Of a stretch of DNA of 64,000 bases, positions 17,748 to 28,300 are shown piece after piece. A program made the position numbers and the translations under genes. The notes beneath the pieces are model-generated. The model was not told where the DNA came from and did no database searches. It saw nothing but the letters and a program-made list of their open reading frames with translations. This stretch comes from Ignavibacteriales bacterium (GTDB taxonomy: Bacteria; Bacteroidota; Ignavibacteria; UBA10030). The DNA is taken from assembly GCA_026390595.1 (NCBI GenBank), contig JAPLFQ010000024.1, positions 62,001-126,000 of the forward strand, written 5' to 3'. The stretch's first letter is position 1. Every line of letters begins with the position of its first letter.

Positions 17748-17950
17748 CGATTTTCAACCGAAACTCCATAGGGGGAGTACACCCCACGAGGAAATGCAGC
17801 TGGGATCTGAAGGCAGACCGGGCGATCGATTGGCCGCAATGGCAATGGAGGCCTCAGGTTTCTCTGTTCTGGCGGTTATAGAGAAGCTCCGGTCTCCTGA
17901 CCGGTTGCCTGTATTTCCATAACGAAGCAACCCGTTGACGATGGATGTAT

Positions 17951-17957
17951 GAGAGGA
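17951..17957 (+). promoter_or_regulatory. Ribosome binding site deciding the start of the repeat protein
   Basis: The purine-rich gagagga ends five bases before ATG 17963 and fixes that start over the in-frame ATG at 17945. Confidence 0.55.
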
Positions 17958-17962
17958 GAAGC

Positions 17963-18250
17963 ATGAGTAGATTTGAAATGCGCGGTCCTGATCTTTACGA
18001 TTCGCATCACCGCATTGTAGCTACGACGAGGGGCAGGGCGATTTACGACGGCAACAACCAGAGAGTCGGATCAATTCGCGGCGACACTCTGCTCGATACG
18101 GACGACAGGATCATGGCCACCATTCGAGGTTCAGATATCTACGATTCAGACAGCACCAAGGTTGGTTCGCTCTCTGACGTTCAGGCGTCGATCAAAGGGG
18201 CAGTGGCAGGAATTCTCCACGTCGCAATTTGGTACTGCTTCGTACGGTAG
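17963..18250 (+). CDS. Beta-flower-like tandem repeat protein
   Basis: The 95-residue protein contains four tandem 16-residue repeats (about residues 7-70) with the pattern RG-x-x-I-Y-D-x5-V-x-x-I. This resembles the small 5-fold beta-flower family. The last 20 residues are hydrophobic and could be a membrane anchor. A purine-rich site precedes ATG 17963. The function is unknown. The gene is followed by a strong terminator-like hairpin and appears to be a single-gene unit. Confidence 0.75.
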   Translation: MSRFEMRGPDLYDSHHRIVATTRGRAIYDGNNQRVGSIRGDTLLDTDDRIMATIRGSDIYDSDSTKVGSLSDVQASIKGAVAGILHVAIWYCFVR

Positions 18251-18344
18251 CTCGGTTTATTCTTCCATTGTGAGAAAGGACGCTCGCCCCGGAAGGCAGG
18301 GTCCACCTCTTTCGTGCCTTGATAGTGTCCTCTGCGTTGTTCTG

Positions 18345-18378
18345 AAAATGCCGATCGACCAATGTTGATCGGCATTTT
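18345..18378. terminator. Strong hairpin terminator, usable in both directions
   Basis: A perfect 12-base stem (aaaatgccgatc paired with gatcggcatttt) with a 10-base loop. It has A tracts on the left and T tracts on the right, so it can end transcription from either side. It separates the beta-flower gene from the rhodanese gene. Confidence 0.8.
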
Positions 18379-18483
18379 CTGTTCCTGCGCGCATGGAGTC
18401 CTTCCACAAAACAACGAATAGGGGCACCCTATTCTCGGTTTGTGTGTTATATTGGAAATGCAGTCCTGACCAGAGAGGCTCCC

Positions 18484-19377
18484 ATGAAGATCATTCCACT
18501 CGTTTTTCTTTCTGTCATGTTCTTTGCTGTTGCAGCACATTGCGCTTCAACGGGGCCCTCGGAAGAACCCGGCCTGCTTGTCCGCACGGAGTGGTTGGCA
18601 CAACATCTCGGCGACAAAGACATAGTAATTCTTCATGCCCACTGGACAAACAGCAGCTACAAGCAGGGGCACATCCCCGGCGCGCGGTTCCTCTGGCTCT
18701 ATGCGCTCGCAAAGAACACTCCGGAGCGAAGCACCGAACTTCCTTCCATTCAGGAGGCACGTGCGGTACTCAAAGATCTTGGCATTACACGGAAGTCCAG
18801 GATCGTCGTCTATGTTGAAGGGCAGAATACGGCGATGGCCAGCAGGATGATTCTTACCCTTGCCTATTTCGGACTCGAAGATCGTGTCGTGCTCTTGGAC
18901 GGAGGACTTGACGCATGGAAGAAAGAAGGGCGACCTGTCTCGAAAGAGATCCCGAAGTTCAAGCCAGGGACCTACGTCCCCAAACCGCACACCGGCGTCG
19001 TGCGGGACGCGGAATGGGTGCGCGCTCATCTAACTGATCCGAACGTCACGATTATTGATGCGCGGGCCCGGCGATACTACGATGGTTCAACCGGTACTTC
19101 TCCCGGCCACCTGCCGCATGCCGTGAGCATTCCGGCCTCGAGCGTCGCTGATTCGACGAACCGGATGATCAGTCTGGATTCGCTGCGATCAGTCTTTGGA
19201 AGGGCGGGAGTCAAACCCGGCAGCCGCCTCGTCGCCTATTGTCATGTCGGTCAGTCAGCGACCCTGGTGTACTTAGCCGCGCGAATGATTGGATATGATG
19301 TCAGCGTGTACGATGGTTCTTTTGAGGATTGGGCCGACCGTGAGCTCCCGGTCGAAGCACCTCCTGCGAAGAAGTAG
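18484..19377 (+). CDS. Exported double-rhodanese sulfurtransferase
   Basis: Start ATG 18484 follows an agagagg site and gives a signal peptide of about 20 residues. Two rhodanese domains follow (about 30-150 and 165-290 of 297 residues), as in SseA-type thiosulfate or mercaptopyruvate sulfurtransferases. The second domain has the active-site loop CHVGQSA. The first has YVEGQNTA at the equivalent place and no Cys, so it is the structural, non-catalytic repeat. The predicted role is sulfane-sulfur transfer outside the cytoplasm. Confidence 0.92.
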   Translation: MKIIPLVFLSVMFFAVAAHCASTGPSEEPGLLVRTEWLAQHLGDKDIVILHAHWTNSSYKQGHIPGARFLWLYALAKNTPERSTELPSIQEARAVLKDLGITRKSRIVVYVEGQNTAMASRMILTLAYFGLEDRVVLLDGGLDAWKKEGRPVSKEIPKFKPGTYVPKPHTGVVRDAEWVRAHLTDPNVTIIDARARRYYDGSTGTSPGHLPHAVSIPASSVADSTNRMISLDSLRSVFGRAGVKPGSRLVAYCHVGQSATLVYLAARMIGYDVSVYDGSFEDWADRELPVEAPPAKK

Positions 19378-19419
19378 TTGCTCTTACTCAAAGACCAAGG
19401 ATGAAGATCAAGGCGTTCT

Positions 19420-19773
19420 ATGGAAGAGAAATCACAGAAGACCCGGAAGACACTCACGTCGCTTTCTGATCTCGGGCAGATCCTTACGGAGGCTGAACGG
19501 AAACAGTTCTCTGCCGAAGTCAAAAAGCCCGAGCACGACGGACGAAACAAGACCGTTCGGGTCAGGCTGGACACGAAGGGAAGGAAGGGAAAAGCCGTAA
19601 CGCTCGTGGAAGGGCTCCAGCACAATCCGACAACGATGGAGGAGATAGCAAGGGTCCTGAAACAGCATTGTGGCGCCGGAGGTACGATGAAGAAGGGAAA
19701 CATTGAGATCCAGGGAGATCAGCGCGAGAGAGTGGCGCAAAAACTCCGGGAAATGAATTACGTTGTCAGGTAG
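19420..19773 (+). CDS. yciH: SUI1/eIF1-like translation factor (YciH family)
   Basis: The 117-residue protein ends in a full SUI1 domain (about 40-115): KTVRVRLDTKGRKGKAVT, then LKQHCGAGGTMKKGNIEIQGD, then a VAQKLREMNY helix. Bacterial YciH proteins resemble eukaryotic eIF1 and have been linked to start-site fidelity. The N-terminal 35 residues are polar. The gene follows the rhodanese gene by 42 bases and may be co-transcribed with it. Confidence 0.92.
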   Translation: MEEKSQKTRKTLTSLSDLGQILTEAERKQFSAEVKKPEHDGRNKTVRVRLDTKGRKGKAVTLVEGLQHNPTTMEEIARVLKQHCGAGGTMKKGNIEIQGDQRERVAQKLREMNYVVR

Positions 19774-19873
19774 CTGGCGAACCAAAGCCGTCCAGCCTTT
19801 GGGCTCTAAGATTCCCCGCGCTCGTCACGAGCTCCGCTCCTGACTCCAAGATCGTGAACGAATCCGCCCACCC

Positions 19874-20980
19874 TCATCGCAAATCCCTGCAATTGTATTC
19901 GATATCCACAAGATCGAATTTCGCGTAGGAAAACTCCCCGCCGGGTGTATGCCAGATTGCTTCTCCGTACGATGCGACCTTCCTGCCGTCAAAATCTTTG
20001 TAGTTCCGCACGGGAGTCGACCAGGGATAACTGAGATAGGTCTTCCCGTCGCCCGAGAGAAACCTGTCGTTCGAAATGAAATTGACCAACGCGCCCGCCT
20101 CGTTGAATGAGAGCATGGCGGCAATTGTATACCCCTGGTTCGTGAAGAACGCCTTCACAGTCAGTGAATCGATCTCTTCCCACTGAATGGTCGTGTCGAT
20201 GAGCGCGGCCGGCGCCAGGATGCACATGTCGTTGAACATCGTCACCGTTTCTCCCTGGTTCATCTTCTCGCCTCGTGCATCCACCACCTGAATCGCGGAA
20301 GCGACCTTGATCTGCATGGTCGCGCTGTTCCCGATATAGGCATGCAGTCCGTCAAAAGCAATTCCGAACAAGGTCGATTCGATGTAGAAGAGCCGCGCGG
20401 GGTCATCATAGAAGTTGTGTTGTCGCACAGAGACGTCCGTCCAGGAACTCTCAAGGGTCCTCCGCATGGAGCCATGGTTCACCGCCCTGAAATTGAAAAC
20501 CTTCGGTTTGCCGACCGCACCGGCGTAACGCAAGTACTTCTGAACAGGTGCCGGCACGTGACGCATGTCCATTTCGGTGAGCAGCGATGTCTCGTGCCGG
20601 ACGCCTACCCTCGTCAGTACCTCGGCTTTGTAGCGATTCAGATAGCTGGTAGGAAGGCTGTTCAGGAACGAAATGATTACCGGCACCAGGATGATGACGT
20701 TCATGATCGTGCCGAATTTCGCATCAGTCCAGCTCAGGACGATCAGAAATTGCGAAAGGGCAATTGCAGCGGCTGACACAATCCACCACGATTCCAGGCG
20801 AAGAAGAAGGCAGGCAAACGCACCGATGAACAACAGGGCTGTCACGAGCCAGAATGCCCCTGCGGGCTTCGAAATGTCCTGTGTGAGCTGGCTGACGTCT
20901 GCCAGTTGAAACGCTTTGGAAAATCCGAGGAGGTGGATCAGGCCGTGGATGATGAGGAGAGAAAACAAGAACAGTCTCAT
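19874..20980 (-). CDS. DUF6544-family membrane protein
   Basis: The 368-residue protein begins with four hydrophobic segments (residues about 1-112) and continues with a soluble domain (about 145-360) containing repeated beta-strand patterns and WTDVSVRQHNFYDDPARLFY. The four-segment N-terminus with a soluble tail is typical of the DUF6544 family, as I recall it. Function is unknown. It is convergent with the SUI1 gene. Confidence 0.75.
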   Translation of the reverse strand: MRLFLFSLLIIHGLIHLLGFSKAFQLADVSQLTQDISKPAGAFWLVTALLFIGAFACLLLRLESWWIVSAAAIALSQFLIVLSWTDAKFGTIMNVIILVPVIISFLNSLPTSYLNRYKAEVLTRVGVRHETSLLTEMDMRHVPAPVQKYLRYAGAVGKPKVFNFRAVNHGSMRRTLESSWTDVSVRQHNFYDDPARLFYIESTLFGIAFDGLHAYIGNSATMQIKVASAIQVVDARGEKMNQGETVTMFNDMCILAPAALIDTTIQWEEIDSLTVKAFFTNQGYTIAAMLSFNEAGALVNFISNDRFLSGDGKTYLSYPWSTPVRNYKDFDGRKVASYGEAIWHTPGGEFSYAKFDLVDIEYNCRDLR

Positions 20981-21514
20981 TGCAGCATTCCTTCATGAGT
21001 TATAGAGTAGCGCGGAGGAAAAAATATACAGGTCAATGTCACCAACGTCAATTGGTTTTCCAGGATGGAGAGGAAATACGCAGGGACGTATCGGCTGAAG
21101 CCGCCTAAAAAGTAGAACGCGGCAGGGCCAGGTGTCCAATGAGCACCGTGGTTCTGAACCAGCCCACCACATCAAAAAAAGTGTGAGACGGCTGTAAACA
21201 AAGCCGGCACCAACTCACGGTTTGAACTGGTCTTGGACAGCGATGTTGTAGTGTACCTGACAGGGGAAAATGCGCCTGATTTCCCTGCGTTTGACCAACG
21301 ACACAATTCTGGCAAAACCGGTTTGCGCTGAGATTACTTCACAAGTTGAATATGCCTCAAAGGGTTGTTCACCGATTGTCCGGCGCTTGCATTTCCGGCG
21401 ATACTCCTGTACTATTTTTCAAAGCAATTCCCGGTAGGTCCCTCTGTCGTTTGATGTCCAGATTGTCGGTTTGACGTCGCACGTTCGAATATCCACGAGT
21501 TTCGGAGTCCAACC
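20981..21514. other. Intergenic gap, nothing recognised
   Basis: About 530 bases between divergent genes. It should contain the promoters of both, but I could not point to convincing -33/-7 elements. No RNA gene or repeat was seen. Confidence 0.5.
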
Positions 21515-22456
21515 ATGCACCCCACCACCGTATCCAAGTTTCGGGTCTTGCTGAGACCGTTGATGTTCGCCGGCTTCATTGCCATCATTGCTCCGTCCTT
21601 GCTGTTCGGCGGCGATACGCTCCGCGTGTTGATCATCGTTGGTCATCCTGATGAAGCCGAAGAGTACGCGGGAGGCACCGCCGCCATGATGTCTCAGGCC
21701 GGACATCGGGTCAAGTTCCTTTCTATCACGAACGGCGATGTGGGTCACTGGAGCATGACAAAAGAGCAACTTGCCAAACGCCGCCATGCAGAAGCCCTCG
21801 AAGCAGGCAGGATTCTCGGCGTGTCATACGAGATCTTTCCCTATCACGACGGCGAAGTTGAGAACTCAGTTGAGTTGAGGAAGCGGGTCGTGCGTGCCAT
21901 CCGGGAATGGCGCGCGGACGTTGTGATGAGCATTAAGCCGATGTTCGGAGGAGGACACCCGGACGAAATGGCGTCTGGCATCGCTGTGCAGCAGGGGGCT
22001 GGACTCGCGTCTGCCCCTTTGTTCATGCCTGAGGTTCCCGCTCTGAAGAAGAGGCCGTTGTATATTCACATTCGCGACTATTACAGTAAGACCTTTCCGC
22101 ACAAACCAGATCTGGTGATTCCGATCGATGCGACCCTTGAACTGAAACTCAAGTCATTCGATGCTCACGCGTCGCAATTCTATGAGTTCGCTCCATGGCA
22201 AAAGGGAATTCTCAACGAGGTGCCAATAGGGTGGGAGGGAAAGAGAGAATTTCTCAAGAAGCACTATCTTGATGACCTGGCGATCAGCGACGAGATGCGC
22301 GAGTGGCTGATCAAGTGGTACGGGCGTGAGCAGGGGCAGTCGTTTCAGTACGCGGAAGAATTTGAATTTCCCCACTACAGCCGGAAGACGGACAAAGCGG
22401 AGTTGATGAGGATCTTTCCTGTCCTGAACTCGGGGATTGCGAAGGAAAGTAAATAG
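21515..22456 (+). CDS. Secreted PIG-L family deacetylase
   Basis: The 313-residue protein has an N-terminal hydrophobic export signal (about 8-35). The PIG-L metal site appears as VGHPDEAEEYAGGTAAMM near residue 45 and GGGHPDEMASG near residue 148. The first motif is HPDE where the family usually has HPDDE. Members remove acetyl groups from N-acetylglucosamine-type substrates (GlcNAc-PI, BshB, MshB) or from drug-like molecules. The export signal suggests an extracytoplasmic glycan substrate. It stands alone. Confidence 0.9.
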   Translation: MHPTTVSKFRVLLRPLMFAGFIAIIAPSLLFGGDTLRVLIIVGHPDEAEEYAGGTAAMMSQAGHRVKFLSITNGDVGHWSMTKEQLAKRRHAEALEAGRILGVSYEIFPYHDGEVENSVELRKRVVRAIREWRADVVMSIKPMFGGGHPDEMASGIAVQQGAGLASAPLFMPEVPALKKRPLYIHIRDYYSKTFPHKPDLVIPIDATLELKLKSFDAHASQFYEFAPWQKGILNEVPIGWEGKREFLKKHYLDDLAISDEMREWLIKWYGREQGQSFQYAEEFEFPHYSRKTDKAELMRIFPVLNSGIAKESK

Positions 22457-22974
22457 CACATGATATCTGATGGGCTGGTTGTGAGCTTCGGAGCGATCGG
22501 AAAGATGCTATTGATTGCAGGGGATTGAGAGAAGAAATTGCCCTTTGCTACTTCGCCGTTCCCCTGCCCGATCTCGGAGGGCAGATCGAGTTGCAGCTCC
22601 GTTTCTCACGGACTGTCGATCTGAGAATCTGAGCGATTCTCCGTTTTCGTCACTTCCAATAAACGATAGTAAGTTGTCAATCGTGCGAATTTGGGCCAAA
22701 AGTCTCACCTGAAGCGGCCCGCGAACTACGGATTTGTGGGTCTCTGTCGGGTTTTTCCGTCCCTCGTGGTTGGCACAGGCGTTGTAGGAAGTCCCTAATC
22801 ATCCTTTTACGAAATGCCAGGCCGACGAACTCAAATGCCGGCTATTCCAGCGAATTGACAGAATGACCTGGCGATCACATCGTTCCCACCTGACTAGTGT
22901 GCTGGTCCGAATTGAAAACGAGTTCCAGAACCGACAATCCCCCATTTCCTGAATCCCAAAAGGCAGGTATTCCA
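22457..22974. other. Intergenic gap before the surface-protein operon
   Basis: About 520 bases with no supported gene. It probably carries the promoter of the four-gene surface module. No hairpin or repeat stood out. Confidence 0.45.
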
Positions 22975-24183
22975 ATGCTTTCCTTCTCCAGAGCAACAAC
23001 ATTTCTGTTTCTTGCCGCCCTCGGACTTCTGTTTCTGAGCAGCTGCACGAAAACGGAGGACTTTAGTCTGTACGATTCGAATGCTTCGTACAATCCCCAA
23101 CCGACGATCACTGGCATCACCCCCGCCGGGGGCGCGGTTGCAGGTATGGATACAGTTGTCGTGCAAGGCTCAAACTTCTCCGCCTCGGTGTCGGAGAACT
23201 CGGTATTCTTCAATGCATCTCCTGCCGCGCTCCTGAGCTCGACGAGCACGCAGATTATGCTCCGAGCGCCGCTGGTGCCGAGCGACAGTATCGGTGTCAG
23301 GGTCGCGGTCTCAAGTTCCGTTCAATTCAGCAACACGTATCTCTTCTCCTTGAAAGCAGGGGTGAAGACGTGGGGGAGTCTTCAGGCGACTGAGACCTCT
23401 ACATCGATAGCGACTGACGCGTCAGGGAATCTCTACTCGGGAATTTCGCTCACCGCAGTCGAAGGTGGCATTATCAAGATCACGCCTGCGGGTGTCCGAT
23501 CAACCTACACTCCTCCCACGTCGGGTGTGGTTTCGTGGACGAGCCTGAAAATGGGACCAGGCGGATATCTGTACGCTGCACGAAATTTCAGGGCGTTGTA
23601 TCGCTTCTCGCCTGGAGGCGGATCATCAGGAGCAGTGTGGCAGGCTTTCCCGGTCGGCGTCGCAATCAATGATATTGATTTTGACCAAAGCGGAAACGTG
23701 TGGGGAGGCGGCAACAATTCCAACATTTACTGCGTCACACAAGCCAAGGTGATCACAACTACTCCGTTTGTCGGGACCGTGCGCTGCGTGCGGGTCTACA
23801 ACGGCTCCCTTTACTTCTCAGCCAAGACGGAAGCAGGGGAAAAAATCTGGCGGGCGCAGATCTCAGGTACCACGCTGGGAACACCTGAAGTCTATTTCGA
23901 TTTCGCAGCCACTTATCCGGCTAACATACCTCTATCAATCACGTTCTCTTCTGATGGTATCATGTATGTGGGAACAGATTCTCAGGAGGGCCTCCTGATC
24001 GTGAACGCCAGCAAGACAGTGAGTGCTCCGTTTGGAGCCTACAAGGCCATGTTTGGAACCGGGCTCGCCTATCTCACATGGGGGAGTTCAGATGATCTTT
24101 ATGCAAGCACCTCCAACGGACTTCTCGTGAAGTTCTATGTGCGGGGAAAGAAAAGCGCACCGTACTACGGCAGTACGCTGTAA
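22975..24183 (+). CDS. IPT/TIG-domain lipoprotein with propeller-like repeats
   Basis: ATG 22975 gives a lipoprotein signal with lipobox LSSC (Cys24); the upstream GTG at 22897 would hide it. A TIG/IPT domain (about 40-125) follows with PTITGITPAGG, a typical opening. The rest (about 135-400) shows repeated NLYSG, YLYAARN, VWGGGN and IMYVGT units, like the blades of an SMP-30/NHL propeller. It probably sits in the outer membrane as a binding protein of the receptor encoded two genes downstream. It overlaps the next open frame by one base. Confidence 0.85.
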   Translation: MLSFSRATTFLFLAALGLLFLSSCTKTEDFSLYDSNASYNPQPTITGITPAGGAVAGMDTVVVQGSNFSASVSENSVFFNASPAALLSSTSTQIMLRAPLVPSDSIGVRVAVSSSVQFSNTYLFSLKAGVKTWGSLQATETSTSIATDASGNLYSGISLTAVEGGIIKITPAGVRSTYTPPTSGVVSWTSLKMGPGGYLYAARNFRALYRFSPGGGSSGAVWQAFPVGVAINDIDFDQSGNVWGGGNNSNIYCVTQAKVITTTPFVGTVRCVRVYNGSLYFSAKTEAGEKIWRAQISGTTLGTPEVYFDFAATYPANIPLSITFSSDGIMYVGTDSQEGLLIVNASKTVSAPFGAYKAMFGTGLAYLTWGSSDDLYASTSNGLLVKFYVRGKKSAPYYGSTL

Positions 24184-24233
24184 TGCACACAGACGTTTCT
24201 ATGCCAAAGCGACATCAAGTGAGGACATTCTCA

Positions 24234-25268
24234 ATGAGACAACTTGCGTTTATTCTTGTGTTGGTTCTTCTCGTCTGCTGCGGTTTCGTCCAGAACATTT
24301 TTGCCCAGCAGAAACTGGCCCAGACAGGATTCAATTTCCTGAACGTGGGCACCGACGCCCGCGCGACGGCAATGGGAGAAGCGTTCACGACCGTCCAGGG
24401 GTCGTCGACAGCCCTCTTCTACAATCCTGCCGGACTCGCAGGGATCAGCAAGTTCATGGACTTTTCCACGAACCAGCTGAAGTGGATCGCAGACATCAAG
24501 TACCTTTCCGGTGCCGTCGCTGTTGCCCCCTACGGAGGGGAATACGGCGTGGTGGGTATCAGCGTTATGACCATCAACTACGGGAATTTCAAATTCACCC
24601 GTGTTGCTAACAATGAGCAAGGGTATGAGGACGTCGACAGCTATCCCATGCCCAACGCATACGTCGTGGGAATCGGGTATGGTAAAGAACTCTCGAACCA
24701 GTTTTCAGTCGGCGGCCAGGCAAAATATGCCTATCAGAGCCTTGGCAAGAGCCTGGTTCCGGTCTACAAACAGACAACAACGAGCTCTGGCGTGGTCAAG
24801 ACCGATACATCATACGACCTGCGTGACTACAATGTGGGAACGATTGCGTTTGATTTCGGGACAATCTACAAGACCGGTCTCAAGAGCCTTGCGTTCGGGG
24901 TATCGATCAACAATTTTTCGCGTGAAATCCGATATGAGCGCGAGAGCTTTCAGCTGCCGCTAACGTTCAAGATCGGCCTTTCCATGAACCTGATGGACCT
25001 GGTTCCGGACCTGGCAGACGATCATTCGCTCTTTGTCTCCATCGATGCGGTTCATCCGCGTGCATACGTTGAGTATCTGAATATTGGCGGAGAGTATGTG
25101 TTCGGGAAGACTGTCGCCCTGAGGGCTGGCTACATAAGTCACCATGCGGATTACAGCCTGACGGCCGGTATTGGCGTACAGAAATTCGGGGTTGCTGTGG
25201 ATTACTCGTTCATGCCCCACAAAGTTTTCAGCGATATCCAACGGATTTCTGTGAGGTTTTCCTTCTAA
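24234..25268 (+). CDS. PorV/PorQ-type outer-membrane beta-barrel protein
   Basis: The start at ATG 24234 gives a clear signal peptide ending in NIFAQQ. The N-terminal GFNFLNVGTDARATAMGEA followed by STALFYNPAGLAG is characteristic of the PorV/PorQ (UPF0164) branch of the FadL-like barrels. Length is 344 residues, ending in a C-terminal Phe (VRFSF). PorV shuttles T9SS cargo to the attachment complex; many paralogues occur in each genome, so a direct T9SS role is not certain. It is the second gene of a four-gene surface operon. Confidence 0.88.
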   Translation: MRQLAFILVLVLLVCCGFVQNIFAQQKLAQTGFNFLNVGTDARATAMGEAFTTVQGSSTALFYNPAGLAGISKFMDFSTNQLKWIADIKYLSGAVAVAPYGGEYGVVGISVMTINYGNFKFTRVANNEQGYEDVDSYPMPNAYVVGIGYGKELSNQFSVGGQAKYAYQSLGKSLVPVYKQTTTSSGVVKTDTSYDLRDYNVGTIAFDFGTIYKTGLKSLAFGVSINNFSREIRYERESFQLPLTFKIGLSMNLMDLVPDLADDHSLFVSIDAVHPRAYVEYLNIGGEYVFGKTVALRAGYISHHADYSLTAGIGVQKFGVAVDYSFMPHKVFSDIQRISVRFSF

Positions 25269-25329
25269 GGTTGCTGCCGGGCATGCCGGAGCAATTCAAT
25301 CGGGTGTTACGTATTAGAGGAGTGCTACC

Positions 25330-28300
25330 ATGAGGAAAGGTACATTGATAGTGATAGCGACAATGCTCTGTGTCGCCGCGACGCTTACTGCCGGGCAGCA
25401 TGGCAAGATCGCCGGTCGTGTGACCGATGCGGAAAACGGGCAACCGCTCCCCGGCGTCGATGTCATGATCGAGGGAACGACGGTCGGGACGGCGACCAAT
25501 GTCGACGGCTACTACATGATCCTGAATGTCCCCCCGGGGCAGTATTCGCTCCGGTTCAGCATGATTGGTTATGCGAAGACCACGATCAAAAATGTCCGCG
25601 TCGAGATTGATATCACGACGACCATCGATACGAAGCTGAGCGCGACGGCTCTCGTCACCGGGGAAATTGTCGTTACAGCGCAGCGGCCGATCGTGACGAA
25701 GGACGTCTCAGCGAGCCGGTTCAACATTGAGACCAAGACCGTCGAGGCCATGCCGATTCAGACGGTTACGGAGGTACTGGTGCTGCAAGCGGGGATTAAG
25801 AAAGGAGATGACGGAATTGTCGTTCGCGGCGGTGGAACGAATCAGACAATTTTTGTCGTCGACGGCTTCATCATGAACGACGAACGGTCAAACGTTCCCT
25901 ATGCAGCCGTCGGGCTATCGGCTACAAAAGAGCTGCAGGTTCAGACAGGAGGCTTCAATGCGGAGTACGGTAACGTCCGGTCGGGTGTTGTCAATGTCGT
26001 GACCAAGGACGGAGACCGGAGCCGGTACAATGGCACAGCCAACGTCCGGTACAAGCCAGCCGCACCGAAGCATTTCGGGCTCTCACTCTATGATCCGAAT
26101 TCATTTTTCAACCGCCCGTACACAGATCCGACGGTGTGCTGGACCGGCACGAAAAACGGCGCCTGGGATCTTGACACGCAGAGCGAGTACCCGTACTTCC
26201 AGGGGTGGAACGCCGTGTCCCTCGCGACCTTGCAGGACAAGGATCCAAAGAACGACCTTACTCCCGAAGGCGCAAAGCGATTGTGGGAGTGGCAGCGACG
26301 CCGCTCAGGCGAGATCACGAAACCGGACTACACCATCGATGTCGGCTTTGGCGGCCCGATGCCTGTGGTGAGTGAAATGCTCGGCAATCTCCGGTTCTAC
26401 CTGTCGCATTTCAACGAGCGGGAAATGTTCATCTATCCTCTCTCGAGGGATGCGTACACCGACAATCACACGCAAGTGAAACTGACGTCTGATATTACCT
26501 CCACAATGAAGCTCACAATGATGGGACTCTACGGTGAATCGAATTCTGTGTCGCCGTATGAGTGGACAACAGCTCCGACCGGGTATCTCATGCGAAGCCA
26601 GTATGAAGTGGCGAGTCTTCTCAGCAGCAGCGACGGGATGAACGCATTGTATATGCCTGATCGGTACAGCCCCAGCTCTGTCTACCGCACCACATTCGGC
26701 GCAACACTGACGCATATGCTCAGTCCGGTGACCTTTTACGAAGTGGCAGTCCAGCGCAACCAGAGCAGATACAACACATTTCAGTCGGCCACACGCGACA
26801 CTTCAAAAGTCTACCAGCCGGTTCCGGGCATCTACGTGGATGAGTCGCCCAACGGGTACTGGGGCTATAGCACGGGCGCGATCGACGGCGTCATGAGCAC
26901 AGGCGGATGGATGAACCTCGGACGGGACAAGAGCGTGAACTCCACGACTTCGATACGGGGGAGCATCACAACACAGTTCGACAAGTACAATCAGGTGAAG
27001 GCGGGATTTCAGTGGACGTACGACGATCTCGACATCAACTCCGGCACCTACAGTCCTTCGATGTCGACCTGGACGAGGAGTATGATCTATCATGTGTTCC
27101 CGTGGAGAATCGGCGTCTATGCACAGGATAAGCTCGAGTTCCAGGGTTTCATTGCGAATGTCGGACTTCGACTCGACTATTCGAATCCCAACAGCGACGC
27201 TTTTGATCTTTCCCCGTACGATATGCTCCTGAGTCAGGGACTGGGCAACGGGATCGAACAGAATGCTGCGAAGGAGAAAGCGAAAGCCGAGTTCTACATA
27301 AGCCCGAGGCTTGGAATTTCCCATCCGATCACCGAGAATTCAAAGTTGTACTTCAACTACGGCCACTTCCTCTCCGAGCCGTCCTCAACGTTCCGTTTCC
27401 GTCTGCAGAGGGAGTCGAATGGCCTCGTGACGTATATGGGCAATCCGAACATGAAACTCGAGAAGACGGTTTCGTACGAACTTGGGTTTGAGCAGAATGT
27501 TCTCGATATGTTCCTCGTGAACCTGGCGGCGTACTATAAGGACATTACCAATCAGCCTGGATGGATCTACTACCAGAACATCAACAGCTCGGTGCACTAT
27601 TACCAGGCCACAAACAACAACTACGCTGATATCCGAGGATTTGAAGTGACACTCACGAAGATCGGCGGCTCGTGGATTACAGGATTCATCAATTACACGT
27701 ATGACGTCGGATCGTCGGGGTATTTCGATCTTACATCCTATTACCAGGATGTAAACCAACAGCGGGCCTATTTACAGCTGAATCCGTACCAATCGAGGCC
27801 TCACCCGCAGCCGTACGCGAGGGCCAACTTGACGCTGCGCACGCCGGACGATTTCGGTCCCTCAGTTCTCGGCATGCGCCCGCTGGAAGGGTGGAGCGTG
27901 AATATCCTCGCAGGCTGGACAGCAGGGAGCTACGGCACGTACAATCCAAACTCCATCCCCGGCGTTGTCGACAACGTGCAATGGAAAGACAACTTCAACA
28001 GCGATGTGCGCTTCATGAAGAGCATCCGCATGTATGATCTCGAGTTCCAGGTTTATCTCGACATCCAGAATGTCTTCAATATCAAGCAGCTCAGCTACGC
28101 GGGCTTCGTGAACTCGTACGATTACCAGGACTACCTTGCCTCACTGTGCTTCCCGTGGATGGAAGGCGACAAGAGCGGAAGCGACCGGATCGGCACTATT
28201 CGGCCCGATGACGTTCGGTACGAACCTCTTGAACCGAATCCGAACAATGATCCGGCAGTGTCGGCCCGCAACCAGGTACGGAAAGACAAGAAATCGTATA

